From NCBI GenBank assembly GCA_030612095.1, contig JAUWOO010000004.1, positions 1 through 28,243 on the forward strand: a stretch of 28,243 nt of DNA, given 5' to 3'. A program made the translations under genes and the position numbers. The stretch is from Thermoplasmatota archaeon (lineage in GTDB: Archaea > Thermoplasmatota > E2 > DHVEG-1). The notes under the pieces are model-generated. The model was not told where the DNA came from. It made no database searches and worked only from the letters and a program-made list of their open reading frames with translations. This document shows positions 9,801-16,182 of this stretch, one piece after another. Each line of letters starts with the position of its first letter. The first letter of the stretch is position 1.

Positions 9801-11334
9801 TGTTGAATTCAGATCCTTTAATAGGAATAGGTCGCCTTCTGCCAGATTCATCTGGTTCTCCTAATTCCATATTTATACATTGTAAACAGGAGCTACTACC
9901 TTTCTTATATAATTTAACTGGAGAGGTCAAAAAGTTAAATGCAATTCCTTCTTCTTGTGCTTGATCAATCTCATCTTGGTGAGCTGGCATCTCTTTTGGA
10001 GAACGTCTGTAAACAACAGTAACATTTCCTCCGAGTCTCTTTGCTGTACGAGCAGAATCCATCGCAACATTTCCACCACCAATAACGAGAACATTTTTTC
10101 CCTTAAAATAGTCATTTGGAAGTTTTCCACTATTAAGTTGGTTAAGATACTCGACGCCATCGAGCATACATGATTCTGTACCGGAGGAACAATCTATTTT
10201 CATGGATCGGCTTTTATGAGTGCCAATAGCCACAAATGTTGCTTTGAATCCCTGTTTCCTTAAATCCGATAGATTAAAATCTTTGCCAAATTTCTGTTTA
10301 TTTTTAATCTCAATGTTTCCTTCGTCGCACAATAGTTTAATCTCTTTTTCTAAGTATTTTTTTGGCAATCGATATTCGGGAACACCATAGTAGAGCATTC
10401 CTCCATTGTGTTTTTCTGCTTCAAAAATTGTTGGTTTGTATCCCCTTTTTGCAAGATCTGATGCTGCAGTAAGTCCAGCTGGACCTGCGCCAATAATAGC
10501 AACTTTCTGGTTTTTCCCTCGTTTATTTTCTGTTTTAAGGTTTTCTTTTTCCTTGAGTTTTTCATCCCGAAGTTTGTGATATTCTTCAAGGATTGTCGGG
10601 TTGTCATAGATGTAATCAGCAATAAATCGTCTTATTCTGCAAATTGAAACGGGCTCATCAACATCTTTTCTATTACAGTCAGTTTCACATGGGTGATAAC
10701 AAATTCTACCCATTGATCCAGGTAACAGGATGGTTTCTTTGATGAGATCATACGCCTCTGCAAATTTCTCTTGAGATGCAAGAGCTATAAATCCTTGTAC
10801 ATTAAGACCTGCTGGGCAGGCAATTTTACAGGGGGACATCCCCTCTTCTTTGGCAATGGCAAAGACGTTGGGAATCGCCTGTGGAAATGGTTGATAAATT
10901 GCTTTTTGAAGTGCTAGTCCTTCGTCAAAATCTGAAACCATATTGACGGGGCAATGCTCAACACAATCACCACATCCGTTACATCTGTCTAAATCCACAT
11001 ATCGAGGGTGCTTTGTAACGGTGACACGGAAATTACCAACTGCTCCTTCTATTACAGTAACCTCGGCATTGGTAATAATTTCAATGTTTTCATGTCTTCC
11101 TGTGTAGACAAGTTTTGGAGCTAGAATACACATGGCACAATCATTCGTAGGAAAGGTCTTATCTAGCTGAGTCATCGTTCCGCCAATACTAGGGGCACGG
11201 TCGACGAGATATACTTTAAATCCCGCATCAGCAAGATCAAGTGCTGATTGAATGCCAGAAATTCCACCACCGATGACAAGGACTGATCCATGTTTTTTAG
11301 CATCAGTGACCAAAGTATTCTTCTCGTTAGTCAT
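6784..11334 (-). CDS. hdrA: Giant HdrA with inserted GltD/NfnB-type NADPH module (1516 aa)
   Basis: This HdrA homologue carries three flavoprotein units. Order seen: first HdrA FAD module (GGGISG near residue 20) and ferredoxin motif CNGCGDC near 115; a complete GltD-like insertion with its N-terminal cluster domain (CKIACPAGLNV near 167, GRICYHPCETDC near 207), FAD fold (IIGAGPAGL near 280), second Rossmann fold (IGGGNVAMD near 415), VYRRSPKEMPA near 440, and closing cysteine cluster near 650-672; then the HdrA C-x12-C-x3-CC motif near 748-767, the internal VFVCHCGINI near 950, a second HdrA FAD module (near 1092), another CX3CC motif near 1242-1260, and two C-terminal ferredoxin motifs near 1438 and 1470. 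The YRRS signature suggests NADPH. An ATG at 11460 would overlap the previous gene by 116 nt and add family-unlike residues, so I use 11334. Confidence 0.9.
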   Translation of the reverse strand: MTNEKNTLVTDAKKHGSVLVIGGGISGIQSALDLADAGFKVYLVDRAPSIGGTMTQLDKTFPTNDCAMCILAPKLVYTGRHENIEIITNAEVTVIEGAVGNFRVTVTKHPRYVDLDRCNGCGDCVEHCPVNMVSDFDEGLALQKAIYQPFPQAIPNVFAIAKEEGMSPCKIACPAGLNVQGFIALASQEKFAEAYDLIKETILLPGSMGRICYHPCETDCNRKDVDEPVSICRIRRFIADYIYDNPTILEEYHKLRDEKLKEKENLKTENKRGKNQKVAIIGAGPAGLTAASDLAKRGYKPTIFEAEKHNGGMLYYGVPEYRLPKKYLEKEIKLLCDEGNIEIKNKQKFGKDFNLSDLRKQGFKATFVAIGTHKSRSMKIDCSSGTESCMLDGVEYLNQLNSGKLPNDYFKGKNVLVIGGGNVAMDSARTAKRLGGNVTVVYRRSPKEMPAHQDEIDQAQEEGIAFNFLTSPVKLYKKGSSSCLQCINMELGEPDESGRRRPIPIKGSEFNIDSDYVIFAIGQRTETKCLEKNKIKISKNDVVDVNSFSLQTSEKDVFAGGDAVTGPASAVDAIAAGHEAAISIDRYLNGEDLIKGREQKDCKAAKIPDEAPRFPLKREMSSCLPAKKRIQSFVEVNQGFTQEQAVREAKRCLNCEGCCECEQCVLFCGLNAIDHNMTATKETIDVGSVIISPGFDEYTPPKGDSLGYQVYPNVLTSIEFERMLSASGPYKGHIKRISDGKTPKKIAWLQCVGSRDESCDRKYCSSVCCMYATKEAVIAKEHELGLESHIYFMDMRSFGKDFDKYFERAKGEYGVVYRRCRIPRVEQDRETKNLIIRYIDEAGDIKKETYDMVVLSVGLQPCKALGDLSNVLEVNLNEYGFIETDPYSPTITSHEGIFASGSTTEPKDIPESVTQASAAASEAASVLSIARGTEITEKTYPEEKNVANELPHIGVFVCHCGINIAGVVDVKEVVEYAKTLPYVVHADDSTFTCSQDSQEKIKEKIHEFDLNRVVIASCTPRTHGPLFQDTLREAGLNPHLFEMANIRDQNSWVHKSDPGKATEKAMDSVRMAVAKSSDLYSVHHLRIPVNHSALVIGGGIAGMNAAISIADQGYKVALVEKESELGGHLRDIYLGVRDEKPQVLLKETVERIGNHPDIQVFTGTTVGTVSGYVGSFKTILQTKDNKNPTEIEHGVIVVATGALPYKPVEYEYEKSSNIVTQTEFEKDLFEKKPSLKKVNELVMIQCVGSRNDDHPYCSRICCSEAIKNALEFKKINPDAAVYILYRDIRTYGFREDLLYRKAREMGILFIRYDEDDEPEVSLDKNKILVKTTERVLRRKLELHPDKLVLSTGIVPQDNLALSQQLKVPLNEDKFYSEAHVKLRPIDFSADGIFLCGLAHSPRFIEESILQAKAVGARASTILSKEFLETKGDIAYITGRNCAGCQLCIEVCPYGAITYDEDKKIAVVNEILCQGCGACSAACPSGVSQQNTFTKRQVLSMIDACLEVKDDRKRKRA

Positions 11335-11344
11335 AATTTTTATC

Positions 11345-13303
11345 TCATATAATGTCGTCAACCATATTGAGCAGCTGTTTTTTTGTAAAATTCCTATGGA
11401 TAGATGCATTACTTGGACAGGCAGCAATACATGCACCACATCCTGTACACAACGCATCATTTACTTCAGCGATTTTTGTCTTTTCATTAAGTATTCGTGC
11501 TTCGTATGGACAGATTTCTACACAGATGCCACATCCTGTGCACACTTCTTCATCAACTACGGCAATTAATGGATCGATCTCTAACTCTTCTTTGGAAAGA
11601 ATAGTTGCTGCCCGTGATGCCGCACCACTCGCTTGAGAAACGGTATCTTGAATATCTTTTGGTCCTTGACAGCATCCTGCAATAAAGATACCATTCACAA
11701 ATGTATCCATCGGCCGCAACTTCGGATGCGCCTCCAAAAAGAACCCATCACCACTCAACGTCAAGTGAAGCAACCGAGCAAAATCTCCTGCATCTGCTCG
11801 AGGTACAAGTGCAGGAACGAGCACTACCATATCGGTTTTTATCTCAAATAACTTATTAGTCGTCGTATCAAAAACATCAATTTTCTGATGATCACCCATG
11901 TTGCAAACTTCAGACGGGCGTCCACGGAACATATTGGTTTTTAATCCGCGCACATTCCGGTAGAATTCCTCATATCCTTTTCCATACGAACGAATATCGG
12001 TATAGCACACATTAATCTCAACATCATCACCGAGTTTTTCACGCAATAGATATACGTGCTTGAGCGCACTCATACATCCAATCCGACAGCACCATGTACA
12101 CTGGGTTTCATCACGAGAACCAATGCATAGAATAAACGTCACACTCTTTGGTTCCTGCTGATCAGACAGACGCAGAATCTCGCCTTTGGTGGGACCAGAT
12201 GAACTGATCAATCGCTCCAGTTCAAGAGTAGTAATCACATCAGGGGAATTTGCATAACCGTATTCATACAAACTTTCAGGGTTCAATAAATCATAGCCGG
12301 TTGCCACCACAATTGCACCGACTTTCAAATCAACGATTTCTTCTTTTTGATCAAAATCGATGGCTTTTTGAGCACATGCCTCTCGGCAAGCGGGTTTGTC
12401 ACCACATTTTCCACGGGTAATAAACAGACAATGCTCTGCATCAATTGTATACTTCAAAGGCACTGCCTGTGGAAATGGCATATAAGCCGCACCACGTTTG
12501 CCCATGCCCATATCAAATTCACTGGCGATCCGGTCCTTCAATCGACAGGCTGTTGCACAATCTCCACAACCCGTACATTTATCGATATCAACATATCGTG
12601 GTTTTTTTCGCACTTTAACCGTATAATTGCCAATGCTTCCCTCGATATCTGCAACCTCGGCATATGTGAAAAGCTCAATGTTTTGATGATTGGCAACTTC
12701 CATCATCTTCGGCGTCAAAATACAGGATGAACAATCAAGCGTTGGAAACGTCTTATCTAGCTGTGACATCCGCCCACCGATACTCGGTTCACGTTCAACT
12801 AGATACACCTTAAACCCATCATTTGCCAGATCAAGTGATGCTTGAATACCAGCAATACCACCGCCAATTACCAGTGCATTGGGAGTTACCTTAAGCGTCG
12901 ACGTTTGTAACGGTTCTAATAACTTTGCCTTTGCCACACCACTTCGCACCAAAAACTTTGCTTTTTCTGTTGCCTTCTTACGATCACTGTGTATCCATGA
13001 ACACTGCTCACGGATATTTACTATCTCCAACTGATACGGATTCACGCCACCGTCATTCACTACCTCTCGAAACGTATGTTCATGCATCCGGGGAGAACAT
13101 GCAGCAACTACCACACCATCAAGCTTATGTTCCTTTATAGAGCCTTTAATCAGAGTTGCGCCAACATCAGAGCACATATATTTGTACTGCTTGGCAACAA
13201 CCACACCATCAAGTGTGCTGGCATATGTTGTTAGGGCGTCAACATCCACGTTCTGTGCAATGTTGACTCCGCAATGACAGACAAAAACACCAATTCGACG
13301 CAT
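11345..13303 (-). CDS. hdrA: HdrA, heterodisulfide-reductase-type subunit A of canonical length
   Basis: About 652 residues, the normal HdrA size. Order seen: N-terminal IGVFVCHCGVNI; FAD fold GGGIAGIQ near residues 150-160; inserted ferredoxin region (CTGCGDC near 248, then CLFITRGKC..C..C); the CxGSRD region near 398-416; and two C-terminal [4Fe-4S] motifs (CTGCGIC, CTGCGAC) near 594 and 624. In the CxGSRD region the usual CX3CC motif is changed to CIGSRDETQ-CTW-CCRIG-C: one cysteine of the standard pair is glycine, and extra cysteines appear nearby. An ATG at 13321 overlaps the HdrB stop as TAATG, but GGTGA lies 7 nt before the ATG at 13303, which starts at the conserved region, so I prefer 13303. 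With HdrB and HdrC upstream it forms a standard HdrABC set. Confidence 0.92.
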   Translation of the reverse strand: MRRIGVFVCHCGVNIAQNVDVDALTTYASTLDGVVVAKQYKYMCSDVGATLIKGSIKEHKLDGVVVAACSPRMHEHTFREVVNDGGVNPYQLEIVNIREQCSWIHSDRKKATEKAKFLVRSGVAKAKLLEPLQTSTLKVTPNALVIGGGIAGIQASLDLANDGFKVYLVEREPSIGGRMSQLDKTFPTLDCSSCILTPKMMEVANHQNIELFTYAEVADIEGSIGNYTVKVRKKPRYVDIDKCTGCGDCATACRLKDRIASEFDMGMGKRGAAYMPFPQAVPLKYTIDAEHCLFITRGKCGDKPACREACAQKAIDFDQKEEIVDLKVGAIVVATGYDLLNPESLYEYGYANSPDVITTLELERLISSSGPTKGEILRLSDQQEPKSVTFILCIGSRDETQCTWCCRIGCMSALKHVYLLREKLGDDVEINVCYTDIRSYGKGYEEFYRNVRGLKTNMFRGRPSEVCNMGDHQKIDVFDTTTNKLFEIKTDMVVLVPALVPRADAGDFARLLHLTLSGDGFFLEAHPKLRPMDTFVNGIFIAGCCQGPKDIQDTVSQASGAASRAATILSKEELEIDPLIAVVDEEVCTGCGICVEICPYEARILNEKTKIAEVNDALCTGCGACIAACPSNASIHRNFTKKQLLNMVDDII

Positions 13304-13320
13304 ATATGATTCACCCAACA

Positions 13321-14190
13321 TTATCCTATCTGAATCTTATCAACAGGACTAAGATTGAACTCAAGCCCCAGTTTTTCTTTTTTCACACCAAATGCAAGTC
13401 CAAGCAACTGCGTCAAATAAAATACAGGAAGATCAAGTTTTGCTGCAACGGTTTCACCAGCTTTGGTCTGCCGGGCATCAAACATTTTATGACACCATGG
13501 GCACACATCTACAAGACCATCAAAGCCGTGTTCATGAACAGCTTTGAGTTTCTGCCCCGCTTTTGCGAGTGCAGATTCATCAAGGTTAATTTGCAAAAGT
13601 CCACCACAACAATCCAATTTTTCAGGATATTCGGCTGTTTCAGCCCCCAGCGCTGAAAGAATAGCCTCCATTTTCATTGGATGTTCGGAATCTACAGGAC
13701 GGCCAATCTCTTTTGGACGAATAGCGTGACAGCCATAATGGGTTGCCAGTTTTATGTCTTTGAGAGGTTTCTTCACATGTTTTGCAATTTCTTCAATGCC
13801 AATACGATCATGTAATAAATCAACGGTGTGGACAATCTCACCAGTACCATTGTAAGTTAAATCCTCAGCAGCAAGCATACCATTAATTCTCCCTTTCATC
13901 TCAGGATTGCTCCCAAGCACATACCTGCATTCACTCAGTGCCAGATGACATATGGCACATGGTGCAAACATGTCAAGTTTATTTTTTTCTGCAAGTGCAA
14001 GATTACGTGCGGAGAGATAAAGCATCATTAATTGATTCACACTCTTTAGAGGTTCACCACAACAGGAAAAACCATCGATGTCCACCAGTTCGATGTCCAA
14101 CAGTGGCAAGGTCTCCCGAATAGATATCTCATAGGCATACTGTTCGGTTGACATAATGCAACCAGGGTAAAGTGCAAATTTCCTTTTCAT
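13321..14190 (-). CDS. hdrB: HdrB, CCG-domain disulfide-reducing subunit
   Basis: HdrB is the catalytic subunit that reduces a disulfide (CoM-S-S-CoB in methanogens) with two non-cubane [4Fe-4S] clusters held by CCG domains. Both domains are complete in this 289-residue protein: YPGC11..SCCG (43-45)..C78-x2-C81, and HYGC..DCCGG..CPWC in the second half. Length is normal. The start has AGAGGTCATC immediately upstream, and the gene lies 8 nt after the HdrC stop. The next gene's possible ATG overlaps its stop. The true substrate is unknown, because nothing here shows that this organism makes CoM or CoB; in non-methanogens HdrB homologues act on other thiols or unidentified acceptors. Confidence 0.93.
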   Translation of the reverse strand: MKRKFALYPGCIMSTEQYAYEISIRETLPLLDIELVDIDGFSCCGEPLKSVNQLMMLYLSARNLALAEKNKLDMFAPCAICHLALSECRYVLGSNPEMKGRINGMLAAEDLTYNGTGEIVHTVDLLHDRIGIEEIAKHVKKPLKDIKLATHYGCHAIRPKEIGRPVDSEHPMKMEAILSALGAETAEYPEKLDCCGGLLQINLDESALAKAGQKLKAVHEHGFDGLVDVCPWCHKMFDARQTKAGETVAAKLDLPVFYLTQLLGLAFGVKKEKLGLEFNLSPVDKIQIG

Positions 14191-14198
14191 GATGACCT

Positions 14199-14726
14199 CT
14201 ATAATTTCTCAACGGCTATTTTCATCAATCCTGCTTGAAACTTTGCAGGATCACTAGGTTTTGAAAGAGCAGGGAGATCCAAGTCCCCTCGCTTCTTTGT
14301 CTTTGTATCTCGCATAGTAACTTCCTGTATATCTTGGATGAGCCCCATTGAAAGAACGGATTGTAAGATTGTAGAGTATTTTCCAGGAATTTGCTTTCCA
14401 CTAGCCACGGCCATATTTTTTAATGCAAACAAAATTTCAACTGGTGCAATTTTCTGTGGACATCGCTCCCTGCATTTAAAACAACTCATACAAGTCCAGA
14501 TAATATCAGAATTAACCATTTCGTCAATCAGGCCTCTTTTAAGAAGAGCAACAATTTTATGCGGTTCCAACTCCAAAAGTTTATGGGCCTCACAACCAGA
14601 AGTACATTTGGCACACTGATAACAATAATCTGAAACATCTTCTTGAAGTCGAGATAGTCGGTCGTTAATTTCCTTCCTCAGTTCAGCCTGAGATTCCCCC
14701 ATAGAAGTTAGATCTACTATACTCAT
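14199..14726 (-). CDS. hdrC: HdrC, two-cluster ferredoxin subunit
   Basis: A 175-residue HdrC with two [4Fe-4S] motifs: C35-x2-C38-x2-C41-x3-C45, and C79-x2-C82-x2-C85-x3-C89 followed by PQ. The first motif lacks the proline that often follows its last cysteine (it reads CEAH). HdrC carries electrons from HdrA to HdrB. It is the first gene of the eight-gene minus-strand operon. An ATG at 14702 is possible, but the ATG at 14726 is better placed relative to the TATA-like box at 14760-14769. It serves as the all-cysteine comparison for the tandem HdrC-like protein further down the operon. Confidence 0.92.
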   Translation of the reverse strand: MSIVDLTSMGESQAELRKEINDRLSRLQEDVSDYCYQCAKCTSGCEAHKLLELEPHKIVALLKRGLIDEMVNSDIIWTCMSCFKCRERCPQKIAPVEILFALKNMAVASGKQIPGKYSTILQSVLSMGLIQDIQEVTMRDTKTKKRGDLDLPALSKPSDPAKFQAGLMKIAVEKL

Positions 14727-14759
14727 CAGAAACCACTCACAGATTAACAGACGTTGGTC

Positions 14760-14769
14760 ATATATTTTT
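14760..14769 (-). promoter_or_regulatory. TATA box for the Hdr operon
   Basis: On the minus strand the sequence reads AAAAATATAT, preceded by TTCC, about 35-40 nt before the HdrC start. This places transcription initiation roughly 10 nt before the ATG, as expected for an archaeal promoter. No better candidate is seen in 14727-14882. Confidence 0.5.
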
Positions 14770-14882
14770 GGAACCTACTGATAGTTTTGCAATTTTCTTA
14801 TCTAATATCCCTATTTAAAATCTACTGAATTTAACATTCGATTATCACTAGAATAAGGTAGGAGACGAAAATATTCAAATAT

Positions 14883-15026
14883 TTATTTTTTTACCTTATT
14901 AATATATATTGTTCCATTGTTAAAAACAACCCATCGAAGTTTATCGCCGTCTTTAAGCTTGAGAATTTCGATAACCCCTGAAGGGACAGCCATCCTTCGT
15001 CTTGAACCTCTAATTGTTAACACCAT
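14883..15026 (-). CDS. AbrB/SpoVT-type swapped-hairpin small DNA-binding protein
   Basis: A 47-residue protein matching the AbrB-like swapped-hairpin fold: TIRGSRRRMAVPSGVI, then LKLKDGDKLRW and a short closing strand GTIYINKV. These domains bind DNA as dimers, either as transition-state-type regulators or as antitoxins. No toxin gene is adjacent, so a regulator is more likely. The frame is open to 15125, but that extension runs through the divergent deacetylase start, and the conserved fold begins at the ATG at 15026. It sits between the Hdr operon and the deacetylase gene, 42 nt from the latter, and could regulate either. Confidence 0.75.
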   Translation of the reverse strand: MVLTIRGSRRRMAVPSGVIEILKLKDGDKLRWVVFNNGTIYINKVKK

Positions 15027-15068
15027 TCGAAGATAAGATATAAAGTAAAGGATTGTATGTAGAAGTTC
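15027..15068. promoter_or_regulatory. Compact divergent promoter region (AbrB-like / deacetylase)
   Basis: Only 42 nt separate the two divergent start codons. An AGATATAAAG box at 15036-15045 is centred about 28 nt before the deacetylase ATG, so that gene probably has little or no leader. The same box reads CTTTATATCT on the other strand but is too close to the AbrB-like ATG; a weaker ACATACAATC near 15050-15059 has the right distance. The two promoters would therefore overlap and compete. Confidence 0.45.
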
Positions 15069-16103
15069 ATGATCGGAATCGTTTATCATGAAGATTACAA
15101 CAAATACGATCTTGGTGTAGACCATCCATTAGTGGGAAATAAACCTGGCAAAACCATGGAATTTTTTGAAGAAAAAGGCATAATGAAGGATGTTGAATTA
15201 TTTACACCAAATAAAGCAACAGAAAAAGATCTTTTGCGAGCACATAGTGAAAGCTATGTAAGAAGAATAAAGGAACTGAGCCGTACTGGTGGTATGCTCT
15301 CCCCAGATACACCTGCACCTGTTGGCATCTACAATCATGCAAGTCTCGCAACAGGAGGTTCAATACTTGCAGGTGAAAAGTTATTTGAGGGTTTTAATTG
15401 CATGGTTAATCCACTTGCCGGTTTTCATCATGCTTGCAGAAGCGCTTCATCAGGTTTCTGCTTCTTTAATGACATCGCTGTTGCCATTGAATACCTACGT
15501 GAGAAACATAAACTAAAGCGTTTTTTAATAGTTGACTTAGATGTACATCACGGCAATGGTACACAAGAAATTTATTACGATGATCCAACAGTTCTTAACA
15601 TCTCGTTTCATCAAGATGGGAGAACGTTATACCCTGGAACTGGAAGTCTAGAAAAAATCGGACGAGATAAAGGAGAGGGATTCACAGTTAACCTGCCTTT
15701 ACCCCCTGGAACTGGAAGTGCAAGTTATCTAAAGGCATTTGATGAAATCGTCCCGCCAATTACCAAACAATTCAAACCAGAGATCATTATCTACCAATCC
15801 GGTGTAGATACACATCACTCTGATCCATTGGCAGATCTAAATTTAACATATCAGATTTACTATCATCTAGCTAAAAGGACAAGAGGATTATCCGCTGATA
15901 CTTGTGACAAACTACTTGTTCTTTTTGGCGGCGGATACAACAGTTCAGCAAGTGTCACATCATATTACAATATCATGTGCGGCCTTCTCGATAAGGACGA
16001 ATATTTAAAAGAGATTGATAATACGTCTCATCAAAAATTTGAAAGGGTGAAAAATCTAGTTTTTGATCTTAAAAAAGTGCTTAAACTTCATTGGGAAATA
16101 TAA
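15069..16103 (+). CDS. Zinc-dependent deacetylase of the histone deacetylase/AcuC family
   Basis: A 344-residue arginase-fold deacetylase. The catalytic set is complete: the histidine pair H120-H121 (GFHHA), zinc ligands D158 and H160 (VDLDVHHGNG) and D247 (GVDTHHSDPLADL), and the GGGYN motif with the transition-state tyrosine. Family members remove acetyl groups from protein lysines, acetylpolyamines or related amides. In bacteria AcuC deacetylates acetyl-CoA synthetase. The next gene downstream, 79 nt away on the same strand, fuses an acyl-CoA synthetase to a GNAT acetyltransferase, which supports a role in reversing protein acetylation; this is inference from context. An acetylpolyamine amidohydrolase role cannot be excluded. 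The start has a TATA-like box at the right distance and no Shine-Dalgarno. Confidence 0.9.
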   Translation: MIGIVYHEDYNKYDLGVDHPLVGNKPGKTMEFFEEKGIMKDVELFTPNKATEKDLLRAHSESYVRRIKELSRTGGMLSPDTPAPVGIYNHASLATGGSILAGEKLFEGFNCMVNPLAGFHHACRSASSGFCFFNDIAVAIEYLREKHKLKRFLIVDLDVHHGNGTQEIYYDDPTVLNISFHQDGRTLYPGTGSLEKIGRDKGEGFTVNLPLPPGTGSASYLKAFDEIVPPITKQFKPEIIIYQSGVDTHHSDPLADLNLTYQIYYHLAKRTRGLSADTCDKLLVLFGGGYNSSASVTSYYNIMCGLLDKDEYLKEIDNTSHQKFERVKNLVFDLKKVLKLHWEI

Positions 16104-16140
16104 AGACATACTCTCATCCACGATGTCAGTGTCAATAAGC

Positions 16141-16154
16141 TTATTAATATAATG
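16141..16154 (+). promoter_or_regulatory. TATA-like box for the acyl-CoA synthetase/GNAT gene
   Basis: TTATTAATATAATG is centred about 36 nt before the ATG at 16183, giving a short leader of about 10 nt, or about 25 nt if translation begins at 16198. It suggests the gene can be transcribed separately from the upstream deacetylase. Confidence 0.4.
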
Positions 16155-16182
16155 TAGTTATGGGGGCACCATCCTGCTTTAC

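Noticed and set aside
11335..11460. Upstream start for the giant HdrA
   Set aside because: It would overlap the end of the preceding HdrA gene by 116 nt and add residues unlike any HdrA N-terminus.
1508..14726. Reading the Hdr operon as proof of a methanogen
   Set aside because: Hdr-type complexes occur in many non-methanogens, and no methyl-CoM reductase, CoM/CoB or methyltransferase gene is present in the window.
15027..15125. Longer form of the AbrB-like protein
   Set aside because: The extension is hydrophobic, lies antisense to the deacetylase start, and the conserved fold begins at 15026.
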